Shown here: piece after piece, positions 51,880 through 59,919 of the stretch
Numbering within the stretch: the stretch's first letter is position 1
Layout of the letters: each line of letters starts with the position of its first letter
Assembly: GCF_012927205.1 (NCBI RefSeq)
Contig: NZ_JABBGC010000001.1
Span: 4,088,522 to 4,152,521 of the forward strand
Source of the DNA: Chitinophaga fulva
GTDB taxonomy: Bacteria; Bacteroidota; Bacteroidia; Chitinophagales; Chitinophagaceae
Length of the DNA: 64,000 nt
Direction: 5' to 3'
Made by a program: the position numbers and the translations under genes
Notes under the pieces: model-generated
Database searches by the model: none
What the model saw: the letters and a program-made list of their open reading frames with translations, nothing else
Told to the model about the DNA's origin: nothing

Positions 51880-53797
51880 GGATCTCCAGTTTTCCGTGCT
51901 TACGCAATTCATATTCTTTTGTCATGAGGAAGATCAGCGGGGTGACCAGCAAAATATGCGTGGACGAGGTGAGTACGCCGCCAATCATCGGCAGTACGAT
52001 GGGTTTCATCACATCGGTGCCTACGCCGTTGGCCCACAATACCGGTACCAGCCCGAAGAGGGACACACAGACGGTCATCAGTTTAGGACGGAGCCTTTTG
52101 GCGGCGCCGTAGATCACGTGCACCCGCAGGTCTTCCCGGGTGATGGTCTCAGAGCTGTTGCCTTTTTGTTTCACCAGCTGCTGCATGGCATCGTTGAGAT
52201 AGATGACCATCACGATGCCTGTCTCCACCGCGATGCCGAAGAGGGCGATGAAACCCACGGCCACGGCCACTGACAGGTTAACGCCCCAGAAATAAATCAT
52301 ATAGGCGCCACCGATAAGGGCAAAAGGCACGGTGATCAGGCTCAGGAAAGCTTCCCGGATGGAATGGAAGGCGAAGTAGAGCGAAAAGAAAATGATGACC
52401 AGTACGACCGGCGCAATCCATAGCAGTGTCTGTTGGCCACGGATCAGGTTTTCGTACTGACCGCTCCATTCCAGGTAATAACCTTGCGGCAGGATATTTT
52501 GTGCCCGTCCCATTTTGTTGATGGCTTCCTGCACGGTGCTGCCGAGGTCACGGCCACGAACGTTGAACAGTACGGCGCCACGCAGCATGGCATTCTCAGA
52601 CGTGATCATGGGCGGACCATCAGTGAATTTCACGTCGGCCACGGCGGACAAGGGAACTTCACCGGTGGCCGCAGACATGATCGGAATGCGACGGATACGT
52701 TCTACGCTGTTACGATAGTCCTGTGCCAGCCTCACGCTGATAGAAAAACGTTGCCGGCCTTCGATGGTGTTGCCGATGGGAGCGCCGCCCAGCGCGGTCT
52801 CTACGGTCTGGTTCACATCGTCCACGTTGAGGCCGTAACGGGCCAGGTCTGCCCGGCGAACGGTGATATCGAGGTATTTACCGCCGGTAACGGGTTCTAC
52901 GTACAGGTCGGTGATACCGGGTGTGCCTTCCAGCGCCTTTCTCACTTTCTCGGATACGGTGGCGATGGTGTCCAGCTGCTGGCCGTACACTTTCACGCCT
53001 ACGTCTGTACGAATACCGGTAGCCAGCATGTTGATACGGTTGATGATGGGCTGTGTCCATCCGTTCACCACACCAGGTATCTGTAATTTGGCATCCAGCT
53101 CATCGATGATGTCCTTTTTCGTTTTGCCTTCCCGCCATTGTGATTTGGGTTTCAGCATAATGATAGTTTCGATCATGCTGATAGGGGAGTTGTCGGTGGC
53201 GGTGCTGGCGCGGCCTGCTTTACCCAGCACTTTCTCCACTTCCGGTACCGACTTGATGATCTTGTCCTGTACCTGCAGGATGCGTTTGGCTTCTGCGTTG
53301 GAGATATCGGGAAGGGTGACAGGCATAAACAGGATGCTCTGCTCATCCAGCGGCGGCATGAACTCACTGCCCAGGCTTTTCAGCAGCGGGATAGTGATCA
53401 CCAGCGCGATCACGTTGATAGCGATGGTGGTTTTGCGCCATTTTAATACGCCTCTGATAATGGGTTCGTATATGCGTTCCAGGAACCTGTTGACCGGGTT
53501 GGCATTGTCTGGCCGGAATTTACCCTTCATAAAGAAGGAGATCAGGACGGGCGCCAGCGTGATGACCAGCAGGGCATCCATGATCATGATAAATGTTTTC
53601 GTATAGGCCAGCGGGTGAAAGAGCTTGCCTTCCTGTCCGGTCAGCATAAACACCGGCAGGAAAGAGGTGATGATGATGATGGTGGCGAAAAATACGCCGC
53701 GGGACACCTGCTTGCTTGACTGCTCGATGATTTTCAGCCTTTCTTCTTCGCTGATCCACTGTGGTGGTTTCTTGAATATCTTTTTCAGCCAGTTCAT
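51863..53797 (-). CDS. cusA: CusA C-terminal part (separate ORF)
   Basis: 644 aa from the ATG at 53797 (MNWLKKIFKKPPQWI). It covers CusA/CzcA from just before helix 5 to the end: SKQVSRGVFFATIIIITSFL, VNRFLERIYEPIIRGVLKWR, the second periplasmic part, LWIAPVVLVIIFFSLYFAFH and the family-typical helix GFIALFGIAVETGIVMVIYL. The full transporter should be about 1040 residues, which equals this ORF plus the next. It begins one base after the stop of the N-terminal ORF (TAACATG). An indel in a run of seven A would fuse them. It is therefore either a genuinely split RND transporter, with a break in the cytosolic loop between helices 4 and 5, or one frameshifted gene. Confidence 0.87.
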   Translation of the reverse strand: MNWLKKIFKKPPQWISEEERLKIIEQSSKQVSRGVFFATIIIITSFLPVFMLTGQEGKLFHPLAYTKTFIMIMDALLVITLAPVLISFFMKGKFRPDNANPVNRFLERIYEPIIRGVLKWRKTTIAINVIALVITIPLLKSLGSEFMPPLDEQSILFMPVTLPDISNAEAKRILQVQDKIIKSVPEVEKVLGKAGRASTATDNSPISMIETIIMLKPKSQWREGKTKKDIIDELDAKLQIPGVVNGWTQPIINRINMLATGIRTDVGVKVYGQQLDTIATVSEKVRKALEGTPGITDLYVEPVTGGKYLDITVRRADLARYGLNVDDVNQTVETALGGAPIGNTIEGRQRFSISVRLAQDYRNSVERIRRIPIMSAATGEVPLSAVADVKFTDGPPMITSENAMLRGAVLFNVRGRDLGSTVQEAINKMGRAQNILPQGYYLEWSGQYENLIRGQQTLLWIAPVVLVIIFFSLYFAFHSIREAFLSLITVPFALIGGAYMIYFWGVNLSVAVAVGFIALFGIAVETGIVMVIYLNDAMQQLVKQKGNSSETITREDLRVHVIYGAAKRLRPKLMTVCVSLFGLVPVLWANGVGTDVMKPIVLPMIGGVLTSSTHILLVTPLIFLMTKEYELRKHGKLEIHEVHH

Positions 53798-53798
53798 G

Positions 53799-55088
53799 TT
53801 ATTGGTTTTTTTGTTGTTCCTGCCAGCTGGCGTACCGTTCAGCCAGATGTTTGTAAGCGTTTTCACTCATGATGATCCCGTTGTCCACGATCACGCCGAT
53901 GGCCAGTGCGATACCGGTGAGCGACATGATATTGGAGGAGATGCCGAAGGCATTCAGCAGCAGGAAGCTGGCGGCCAGCGTAATAGGTATCTGTATGATG
54001 ATGCTGAGGGCGCTGCGCCAGTGGAAAAGGAAGATGATCACCACTACAGACACCACGATCATCTCTTCGATCAGCGTATGTTTGATGGAATCCACTGATT
54101 CTTTGATCAGCTCACCGCGGTCATATACGATATCGAATTTCACCTGATCAGGAAGACCTTTGGACACCTCTTTCATTTTGGCTTTCACGCGATCGATCAC
54201 TTCTGCGGCGTTTTCACCGTAGCGCATGACCACGATGCCGCCTACACGTTCTCCTTGTCCGTCCTGATCGAAGATGCCGAGGCGTGTTTCGCCGGTCATC
54301 TGCACGGTGGCTACGTCGGCCACGCGTATGGGAATACTGTTCTGGGTTTTGACGGGTATGTTGGCGATTTCATCAGCTGATTTCAGGTAGCCGGAAGTTT
54401 TGATGATATAACCGATGTCGCTGATTTCAAATTTGCGGCCGCCGGACTCGTTGTTGTTGGTGCGGATGGCGCTGATCACTTCCGGCACGGAGAGGCGGTA
54501 GTACAGCAGTTTGTTAGGGTCTACCGTGATCTGGTATTGTTTCTGGAAACCGCCGAAGGAAGCGATTTCGCTCACGCCTTCCACATTTTGCAGGGCGAAT
54601 TTCACGTACCAGTCCTGCAAGGCGCGTTGTTCGCCCAGGTCCATTTGCGGGGCGTCGAGCGTATACCAGAGGATGTGGCCTACGCCGGTGCCGTCAGGCC
54701 CCAGTTGCGGCGAAACGCCTGTAGGCAGCGTGCGGGACACGGTGCTGAGTCTTTCGAGCACTCTTTCACGGGCCCAGTAGATGTCTACATCATCATGAAA
54801 GATGACATAGATAAAACTCATGCCGAACATGGAAGATCCGCGTACATACTTGATTTTAGGCAATCCCTGCAGGTTCGTCACCAGCGGATAGGTGATCTGG
54901 TCTTCTATCAGCTGCGGGCCTCGGCCCATCCATTCTGTAAACACGATCACCTGGTTCTCTGACAGGTCCGGAATGGCGTCGATAGGATTTTTTTTGACGG
55001 CATAGATGCCCCAGGCGAAGAGGGCGGTGGCGAGCACCAGCACAATGAAGCGGTTGCGCAGCGACCATTCGATAATTCGATGTACCAT
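53799..55088 (-). CDS. cusA: CusA N-terminal part (separate ORF)
   Basis: 429 aa from the ATG at 55088 (MVHRIIEWSLRNRFIVLVLA). The longer frame to 55163 precedes the true first helix. It holds helix 1, the first periplasmic porter region with PIDAIPDLSENQVIVFTEWM (the CzcA/CusA signature) and LGPDGTGVGHILWYTLDAP, and helices 2-4. The proton-relay acid lies in MSLTGIALAIGVIVDNGIIM. It ends after AYKHLAERYASWQEQQ and KNQ-stop. The break lies in the cytosolic loop before helix 5. The seven A at 53806-53812 (minus strand) is the only place where one missing base would fuse both ORFs. Confidence 0.87.
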   Translation of the reverse strand: MVHRIIEWSLRNRFIVLVLATALFAWGIYAVKKNPIDAIPDLSENQVIVFTEWMGRGPQLIEDQITYPLVTNLQGLPKIKYVRGSSMFGMSFIYVIFHDDVDIYWARERVLERLSTVSRTLPTGVSPQLGPDGTGVGHILWYTLDAPQMDLGEQRALQDWYVKFALQNVEGVSEIASFGGFQKQYQITVDPNKLLYYRLSVPEVISAIRTNNNESGGRKFEISDIGYIIKTSGYLKSADEIANIPVKTQNSIPIRVADVATVQMTGETRLGIFDQDGQGERVGGIVVMRYGENAAEVIDRVKAKMKEVSKGLPDQVKFDIVYDRGELIKESVDSIKHTLIEEMIVVSVVVIIFLFHWRSALSIIIQIPITLAASFLLLNAFGISSNIMSLTGIALAIGVIVDNGIIMSENAYKHLAERYASWQEQQKNQ

Positions 55089-55293
55089 ATATGTTAGTTC
55101 AATGGGTACCGGAAGATAATAGGCACCGATGCGGATACAGGTCAGGTGCGGACTGCCATGCACAGCAGTTAGTCGGTATAACGGTTTAGGTTACACGTCG
55201 CGCAGCGGGACCAGTCATCTCCCGGAAAAAAAAACAGTAATAAAAGGGTGGTAGATCAGTAACGGCAGGCTTACCGTTCTGTAGGAAGGGGTA

Positions 55294-55692
55294 TCACACG
55301 CGGAAAATACAATGCAGGATATAGGGCTGGACTTTACTGCTGTAGGGGGGCGCATGGCTCACCGGATGGGCTGTTGCCAGCGGCACTATCTTAGCGGCAG
55401 GCAGCAACACATAGCTGACAGGGACTTCCGCCACAGGCATCTGCAGGAAATGCAGGGTATGGGCGGTCACCTTCTGGTCTTTCTCCAGCTTGACGGTTTT
55501 ATGCTCGTCCTTGCAGCATTTTTTAGGGCATCCCTTGCTCAGGTCCGTCTCGCAATGACTGCATTTTTTATTGTCCCCATGCCACAACGCAACGTCTACC
55601 AGCTTGCCCATGCAGTAGTGCATGTGGAACGTGGCGCCGGTGGAGGTGCCAACGTACAGCAGTAGTAAGAGGAGTGTGAGGACTTTCTTCAT
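55294..55692 (-). CDS. HYC_CC_PP family small Cys-rich protein
   Basis: 132 aa with a signal peptide (MKKVLTLLLLLLYVGTSTGA). The family signature is complete: FHMHYCMGKLVD (HYC), KCSHCETDLSKGCPKKCCKD (CC) and APPYS (PP). These small proteins are regularly found beside heavy-metal exporters in Bacteroidota and probably bind Cu(I)/Ag(I) in the periplasm or at the outer membrane. It is the first gene of the cus cluster on its strand, 205 bp before CusA. The Crp/Fnr regulator is divergent from it. Confidence 0.85.
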   Translation of the reverse strand: MKKVLTLLLLLLYVGTSTGATFHMHYCMGKLVDVALWHGDNKKCSHCETDLSKGCPKKCCKDEHKTVKLEKDQKVTAHTLHFLQMPVAEVPVSYVLLPAAKIVPLATAHPVSHAPPYSSKVQPYILHCIFRV

Positions 55693-55828
55693 ATGTGAGC
55701 AAAAGTAGCCGGAAGGGCCGGAATGGTTGTTATATAATTTTAAGTTTTTTTATATTTTTTTGTGGTGATATCAGCACTGCTTCCTGTTCGCGGGCTTTTT
55801 TGTAACTTGTAACCATATCGCGTGTATA

Positions 55829-56476
55829 ATGGATGCTAAATCAGATATTCTGGACTATCTCAACGCTCATTTTCCCTCACTGGACGATGCACTGAAAGCA
55901 CACCTGTCAGAGATCGGGACCTTACAGCAGGTACCTGCCGGCACGGTGCTGATGCAGCAGGGCCAATATATCAAATACACGGTGCTGGTGCTGGAAGGCA
56001 GGATCAAATTGTACCGGGAAGGAGAAGATATAGGTGAATTTTTTATGTATTACCTGGAACCGGGCGATGCCTGTGCCATCTCTATGGTATGTGTGGCTTC
56101 CGGGAAAGCGAGCGAGGTAATGGCCAAGGCGGTGGAAGATTCCGTGGTGCTGATGATACCCGTGCATTATATGGAGACGCTGATGAAAGACCACAAAAGC
56201 TGGTACCAGTTTGTGATAGAGTCATACCGTCGCCGCTTCGAAGAGGTGCTGAGCGTATTGGACAGCACCGTATTTAAAAACATGGACGAACGTCTTTTAT
56301 CCTATATCCGTTCCCAGGCCACCAAACTGGGCACACAGGAGCTGAAATTAACCCACCAGGAGATCGCTACAGACCTCAACTCATCCAGGGAAGTCGTTTC
56401 CCGTTTGCTCAAAAAAATGGAACAGAAGGGCTTTGTCAAACTCAACAGGAATTCTATAGAAGTACTGCCTGTGTAA
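55829..56476 (+). CDS. Crp/Fnr family regulator, candidate activator of sulfur genes
   Basis: 215 aa. The amino cyclic-nucleotide-like barrel (1-115) has PAGTVLMQQGQYIKYTVLVL and LEPGDACAISMVCVASG, with two cysteines (C82, C88) placed as in many Bacteroidota Crp/Fnr proteins. No Fnr-type iron-sulfur cluster is visible. The carboxy-terminal winged helix has LTHQEIATDLNSSREVVSR, where R187, E188 and R192 match the GTG-contacting R180, E181 and R185 of E. coli CRP. S191 also matches Fnr. A TGTG...CACA site lies at its stop and another upstream of the YeeE genes. Persulfide sensing through C82/C88 is only a possibility. Confidence 0.88.
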   Translation: MDAKSDILDYLNAHFPSLDDALKAHLSEIGTLQQVPAGTVLMQQGQYIKYTVLVLEGRIKLYREGEDIGEFFMYYLEPGDACAISMVCVASGKASEVMAKAVEDSVVLMIPVHYMETLMKDHKSWYQFVIESYRRRFEEVLSVLDSTVFKNMDERLLSYIRSQATKLGTQELKLTHQEIATDLNSSREVVSRLLKKMEQKGFVKLNRNSIEVLPV

Positions 56477-56487
56477 CCTAAGTCACA
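56470..56487 (+). promoter_or_regulatory. Predicted Crp/Fnr operator 1
   Basis: TGTGTAAC-CTAA-GTCACA. It overlaps the stop codon of the regulator gene and lies 34.5 bp (centre to TTTG) before the promoter of the tauE-like gene, a class II activator position. It shares TGTGTAAC-N4-GTCAC with site 2. Confidence 0.65.
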
Positions 56488-56508
56488 GAGTTTGCTTTGG
56501 CGGGTCTG

Positions 56509-56516
56509 TACCTTTG
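56509..56516 (+). promoter_or_regulatory. -7 element of the tauE promoter
   Basis: TACCTTTG matches TAnnTTTG perfectly. The start codon lies 28 bp further on. No good -33 TTTG is placed at the usual distance, which fits an activator-dependent promoter. Confidence 0.6.
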
Positions 56517-56544
56517 TATGGATAGTAAAGCAAATGTGTAACAG

Positions 56545-57342
56545 ATGGAAATTATAGGTTATATCGCAGCGGCATTGATAGGCATATCACTGGGTCTTAT
56601 CGGTGGTGGCGGGTCTGTGCTGACGCTGCCGGTACTGGTGTATCTCTTCGGTATTACGCCGGCGGCAGCTACTTCCTACTCACTCTTTATCGTAGGTGCC
56701 ACCAGCCTGGTAGGCGCAGTGGGCAGCTACCGCAAAAAACGGGTGAATGTGCCGGTGGTACTGCTGTTTGGCATACCCTCCATTGTGGCGGTATGGCTCA
56801 CCAGGCGGTACGTGATGCCCGCTATACCGGCAGCGTTGTTTAGTGTAGGCGGTTGGACGGTCACTCGCGAACTGGCCGTTATGTTATTGTTCGCAGGCCT
56901 GATGTTGCTGGCATCCTTTTCCATGATTATGGGCCGGAAGGCTGAATCACAGGAAGCAGCGCCGATGAGTAACGCCGGCAAAGTACGGCTGGCGCTCTAT
57001 GGTATGCTGATTGGCTTTGTGACAGGCCTGCTGGGCGCTGGTGGCGGATTTCTGATCATCCCCGCACTGATCATGATGGCGGGGTTGCCCATGAAAACGG
57101 CTGTAGGCACCTCCCTGATGATCATGGCCATGAGCACACTGATTGGTTTTATGGGAGACACCGGTCATGCAGGCATCAACTGGATGCTGCTGCTGACGCT
57201 GACCGGCATTGCTGTGGCAGGAGTGGTGGCAGGCGGACTGCTTTCCCGGAGGATACCAGGTGAGCGGCTCAAACGCGGCTTCGGCTGGTTTGTACTGGTC
57301 ATGGGTGTTTACATCATCCTGCTGGAAACACTATTGAAATAA
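56545..57342 (+). CDS. TauE/SafE family anion exporter (sulfite/organosulfonate)
   Basis: 265 aa with about eight membrane helices and the internal duplication of the TauE/SafE family: IGISLGLIGGGGSVLTLPVL and GFVTGLLGAGGGFLIIPALI. YRKKRVNVPVVLLFGIPSIV is the typical loop. Members export sulfite, sulfoacetate or similar anions. Here it is the first gene after a Crp/Fnr regulator and precedes two YeeE/YedE genes and a persulfide dioxygenase, so sulfite removal (the product of persulfide oxidation) is the best guess. It has its own -7 element and a predicted operator. Confidence 0.9.
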   Translation: MEIIGYIAAALIGISLGLIGGGGSVLTLPVLVYLFGITPAAATSYSLFIVGATSLVGAVGSYRKKRVNVPVVLLFGIPSIVAVWLTRRYVMPAIPAALFSVGGWTVTRELAVMLLFAGLMLLASFSMIMGRKAESQEAAPMSNAGKVRLALYGMLIGFVTGLLGAGGGFLIIPALIMMAGLPMKTAVGTSLMIMAMSTLIGFMGDTGHAGINWMLLLTLTGIAVAGVVAGGLLSRRIPGERLKRGFGWFVLVMGVYIILLETLLK

Positions 57343-57351
57343 GCATAATGC

Positions 57352-57369
57352 TGTGTAACAATTGTCACC
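57352..57369 (+). promoter_or_regulatory. Predicted Crp/Fnr operator 2
   Basis: TGTGTAAC-AATT-GTCACC. Its centre lies 34.5 bp before the TTTG of the next promoter, the same distance as site 1. Confidence 0.65.
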
Positions 57370-57390
57370 GTATTCGTGAACGTATTGCTA

Positions 57391-57398
57391 CACCTTTG
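57391..57398 (+). promoter_or_regulatory. -7 element before the YeeE genes
   Basis: CACCTTTG, two mismatches in the first two bases from TAnnTTTG, is placed exactly as the -7 element of the tauE promoter relative to its operator. Confidence 0.45.
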
Positions 57399-57419
57399 TA
57401 ATATAAATAAGCATATTAA

Positions 57420-57989
57420 ATGACAATCCTTGAATTTTTGCAACAACCCTGGCCCTGGTATATAGCAGGCCCGTTGATCGGTCTTACGGTGCCGGTACTG
57501 CTGCTGGTGGGCAACAAATCTTTTGGTATCAGTTCTTCCCTGCGGCATATCTGTGCTGCCTGTGTGCCGGCTAAGGTGCCTTTCTTTCAGTACGACTGGA
57601 AGAAGGAAGCCTGGAACCTCTTTTTCGTAGGGGGCATCCTGTTAGGCGGTATCATCGCGGGCGCGATGTTGGCCAATCCGGCGCCGGTGGCGGTGAATCC
57701 TCAACTCGTTACAGACCTTGCACCATATGGTATTACAGATTTTCATTCACTGGTGCCCGGTCAGCTGTTCAACTGGCCCGCGCTCCTGTCTGTCCGCGGT
57801 TTGCTGATGATGGTCGGTGGCGGTTTCCTGGTGGGCTTCGGCACCCGTTATGCCGGCGGCTGCACCAGCGGTCATGCTATTATGGGCCTTTCCACTTTGC
57901 AATGGCCTTCACTGGTGGCGACTATCTGTTTTATGATCGGCGGTTTTGTGATGGCTAATCTGATACTGCCTTTTATTCTTTCATTGTAA
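57420..57989 (+). CDS. YeeE/YedE family sulfur transporter half (PmpA-like)
   Basis: 189 aa, about five membrane helices. The conserved motif is FGTRYAGGCTSGHAIMGLST, and an upstream HICAACVPAKVPFF pair of cysteines is present. YeeE/YedE proteins import thiosulfate, and in two-part systems (PmpA/PmpB) they are found beside persulfide dioxygenases. The next gene is the second half. It starts 77 bp after tauE with its own -7 element and predicted operator. It is likely regulated together with tauE. Confidence 0.88.
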   Translation: MTILEFLQQPWPWYIAGPLIGLTVPVLLLVGNKSFGISSSLRHICAACVPAKVPFFQYDWKKEAWNLFFVGGILLGGIIAGAMLANPAPVAVNPQLVTDLAPYGITDFHSLVPGQLFNWPALLSVRGLLMMVGGGFLVGFGTRYAGGCTSGHAIMGLSTLQWPSLVATICFMIGGFVMANLILPFILSL

Positions 57990-58002
57990 TGCTGACTTTT
58001 TT

Positions 58003-58425
58003 ATGAATACATGGTTTAGTCAATTAAAATATCTGTTGATCGGTACTTTGTTCGGGATCATTTTTGTGAAGGCAGAAGTCATCAGCTGGTTCCGTATACA
58101 GGAAATGTTCCGGCTGCAGTCCTTTCACATGTATGGCGTCATTGGCAGTGCCGTGATGGTAGGCATGCTGTCGGTATGGTTAATCAAAAAATTCAATGTC
58201 AAAACACTGGATGGAGAAACGGTGACGTTTCATCCTAAAAAGTTCAACAAGGGACAGATTTATGGTGGTTTGATATTTGGCCTGGGATGGGCCATTACAG
58301 GCGCCTGTCCGGGGCCGTTGTTCGCCCAGATCGGTGTAGGCGCTACCGTAGTCGCCGTTACTTTACTGAGTGCCATCGCCGGCACATGGGTGTATGGCCG
58401 TTTTCGTGATCAATTACCTCATTAA
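58003..58425 (+). CDS. YeeE/YedE family sulfur transporter half (PmpB-like, DUF6691)
   Basis: 140 aa with four membrane helices. The key motif is GLGWAITGACPGPLFAQIG, with the cysteine that aligns with the second half of full-length YeeE. It starts 13 bp after the first half and is followed after 11 bp by the persulfide dioxygenase gene. The pair probably forms one transporter, for thiosulfate or a related sulfane-sulfur species. The reading frame is intact. Confidence 0.88.
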   Translation: MNTWFSQLKYLLIGTLFGIIFVKAEVISWFRIQEMFRLQSFHMYGVIGSAVMVGMLSVWLIKKFNVKTLDGETVTFHPKKFNKGQIYGGLIFGLGWAITGACPGPLFAQIGVGATVVAVTLLSAIAGTWVYGRFRDQLPH

Positions 58426-58436
58426 AATATATAGCT

Positions 58437-59771
58437 ATGGAGATCAGACAGTTTGAAGATAAGGGACTGGCACATTATGCTTACGCCGTGTACAGTGAAC
58501 AGGCCGGAGAAGTGGTACTGATAGACCCTGCACGCGATGTAACCCCTTATATGGAATATGCAGCAACGAAGAAGGCAAAAATCACCGGGGTGATAGAAAC
58601 ACATCCGCATGCGGACTTTGTCAGCAGCCACCTGGAGTTGCATCAGGCCACAGGGGCTACGATCTACTGTTCGTCCCTGGTGGGTGCGGCTTATCCGCAT
58701 ACCGCTTTTGACGAAGGAGATACATTACAAATAGGGGAGCTGACTTTCAAAGCCCTGAATACGCCCGGCCACTCGCCGGACAGTATCAGCATTGTGCTGG
58801 AGGAAGCGGGCGCCGTAAAAGCGGTGTTCACCGGTGATACGTTGTTCATCGGTGATTGTGGCCGCCCGGACCTGCGCGAGAAAGCAGGCAACCTGACAGC
58901 CACCCGGGCCGATCTGGCGCGACAGATGTATCATTCCCTGCGGGAGAAGCTGATGCCATTACCGGACCATACCTACGTGTATCCTGCTCATGGCGCCGGC
59001 ACATTGTGCGGTAAATCACTGAGCGATGCCAACCGCAGCACCATCGGTGCGGAGAAGCTGACCAACTGGAGTTTGCAGGACTATACCGAAGAAGCATTTG
59101 TAGCGGAGCTGTTATCGCAACAACCCTACATCCCGAAATATTTCCCATATGATGTGGACATCAACCGGAAAGGGGCGCCAGCCCTGATACCATCGCTGGA
59201 GAAAGTGCCTGCGCTGGCTTCCGGTGAAGGATTCGAAAACGGTGTGTTGCTGGTGGATACCCGTCCGGCTGCGGCTTTCAAACAAAGCCATCTGCCGCAT
59301 GCGATCAACTTACAGCTGAAGGGCAAGTTTGAAACGTGGCTGGGCAGTGTGGTAGCACCGGGTGAAGCTTTTTACCTGCTGGCGGCAGACGCACAGCAGT
59401 TGCAGGAAGCGCTCCACAGGGCTGCCAGCATCGGCTATGAAAGCATGGTCTGTGGCACTATGGTATATGCCGGTGGCACCGAAACAATGGGGCCTGTGCC
59501 GCTGGACCAGCTGCGTGCACATCCGGAAGATTTCACCATCGTAGATGTGAGGATGGAGAATGAAACAGAGGCGGGCGCCTTGCTGCCTGGTTCCATTGCC
59601 ATTCCGCTTGACCAGTTACGGGAACGCTTACACGAAATACCGGTCGGCAAGCCCATTGTAGTGCACTGCGCCGGTGGTTACCGCAGCGCTGCCGGCAGCA
59701 GCATCGTTGCTGATGCGTTGAAAGGGCAGGTGCCCGTCTACGATCTCGGAGAGGACATCAAAACGTTTTAA
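58437..59771 (+). CDS. CstB-like persulfide dioxygenase-rhodanese fusion
   Basis: 444 aa, the same length and domain order as S. aureus CstB. The amino-terminal metallo-beta-lactamase fold (1-245) has ETHPHADFVSSHLEL (H56, H58, D60), TPGHSPDSI (H112) and FTGDTLFIGD (D134). A first rhodanese-like domain (about 262-335) has no catalytic cysteine. The second (about 350-444) has VVHCAGGYRSAAG (C411). It oxidises glutathione or CoA persulfide to sulfite and handles sulfane sulfur in the cytosol. It is the last gene of the regulator-transporter-enzyme block and is followed by a terminator. Confidence 0.92.
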   Translation: MEIRQFEDKGLAHYAYAVYSEQAGEVVLIDPARDVTPYMEYAATKKAKITGVIETHPHADFVSSHLELHQATGATIYCSSLVGAAYPHTAFDEGDTLQIGELTFKALNTPGHSPDSISIVLEEAGAVKAVFTGDTLFIGDCGRPDLREKAGNLTATRADLARQMYHSLREKLMPLPDHTYVYPAHGAGTLCGKSLSDANRSTIGAEKLTNWSLQDYTEEAFVAELLSQQPYIPKYFPYDVDINRKGAPALIPSLEKVPALASGEGFENGVLLVDTRPAAAFKQSHLPHAINLQLKGKFETWLGSVVAPGEAFYLLAADAQQLQEALHRAASIGYESMVCGTMVYAGGTETMGPVPLDQLRAHPEDFTIVDVRMENETEAGALLPGSIAIPLDQLRERLHEIPVGKPIVVHCAGGYRSAAGSSIVADALKGQVPVYDLGEDIKTF

Positions 59772-59793
59772 GTGAACGAATATAAATCCACCT

Positions 59794-59822
59794 GCGGCCT
59801 GGTTCTCCGGGCCGCTTTTTTA
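59794..59822 (+). terminator. Intrinsic terminator of the sulfur operon
   Basis: GCGGCC (59794-59799) pairs with GGCCGC (59810-59815), followed by TTTTTTT. Confidence 0.8.
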
Positions 59823-59890
59823 TTTTAAGTATCTGGTATTTTTACAGATTTATACAAAGATTATACAGAAGAAAGAGACGGTGGGTGACT

Positions 59891-59898
59891 TACATTTG
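59891..59898 (+). promoter_or_regulatory. -7 element of the oxidoreductase gene
   Basis: TACATTTG matches TAnnTTTG. It lies inside the 5' extension of the open frame (which begins with GTG at 59881), which shows that the real start is the ATG at 59920. No clear -33 element is seen. Confidence 0.5.
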
Positions 59899-59919
59899 TA
59901 CCAAATCATCCTCCATCAC

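Noticed and set aside
53799..53866. Classical -1 frameshift in CusA at A-AAA-AAC
   Set aside because: A -1 shift leads to a stop within a few codons; joining the two ORFs needs a +1 shift or one missing A.
55170..55200. A third Crp-like operator (GTGTAACCTAA on the minus strand) before cusA
   Set aside because: Only the left half matches; the right half lacks GTCAC, and spacing to a promoter is not seen.
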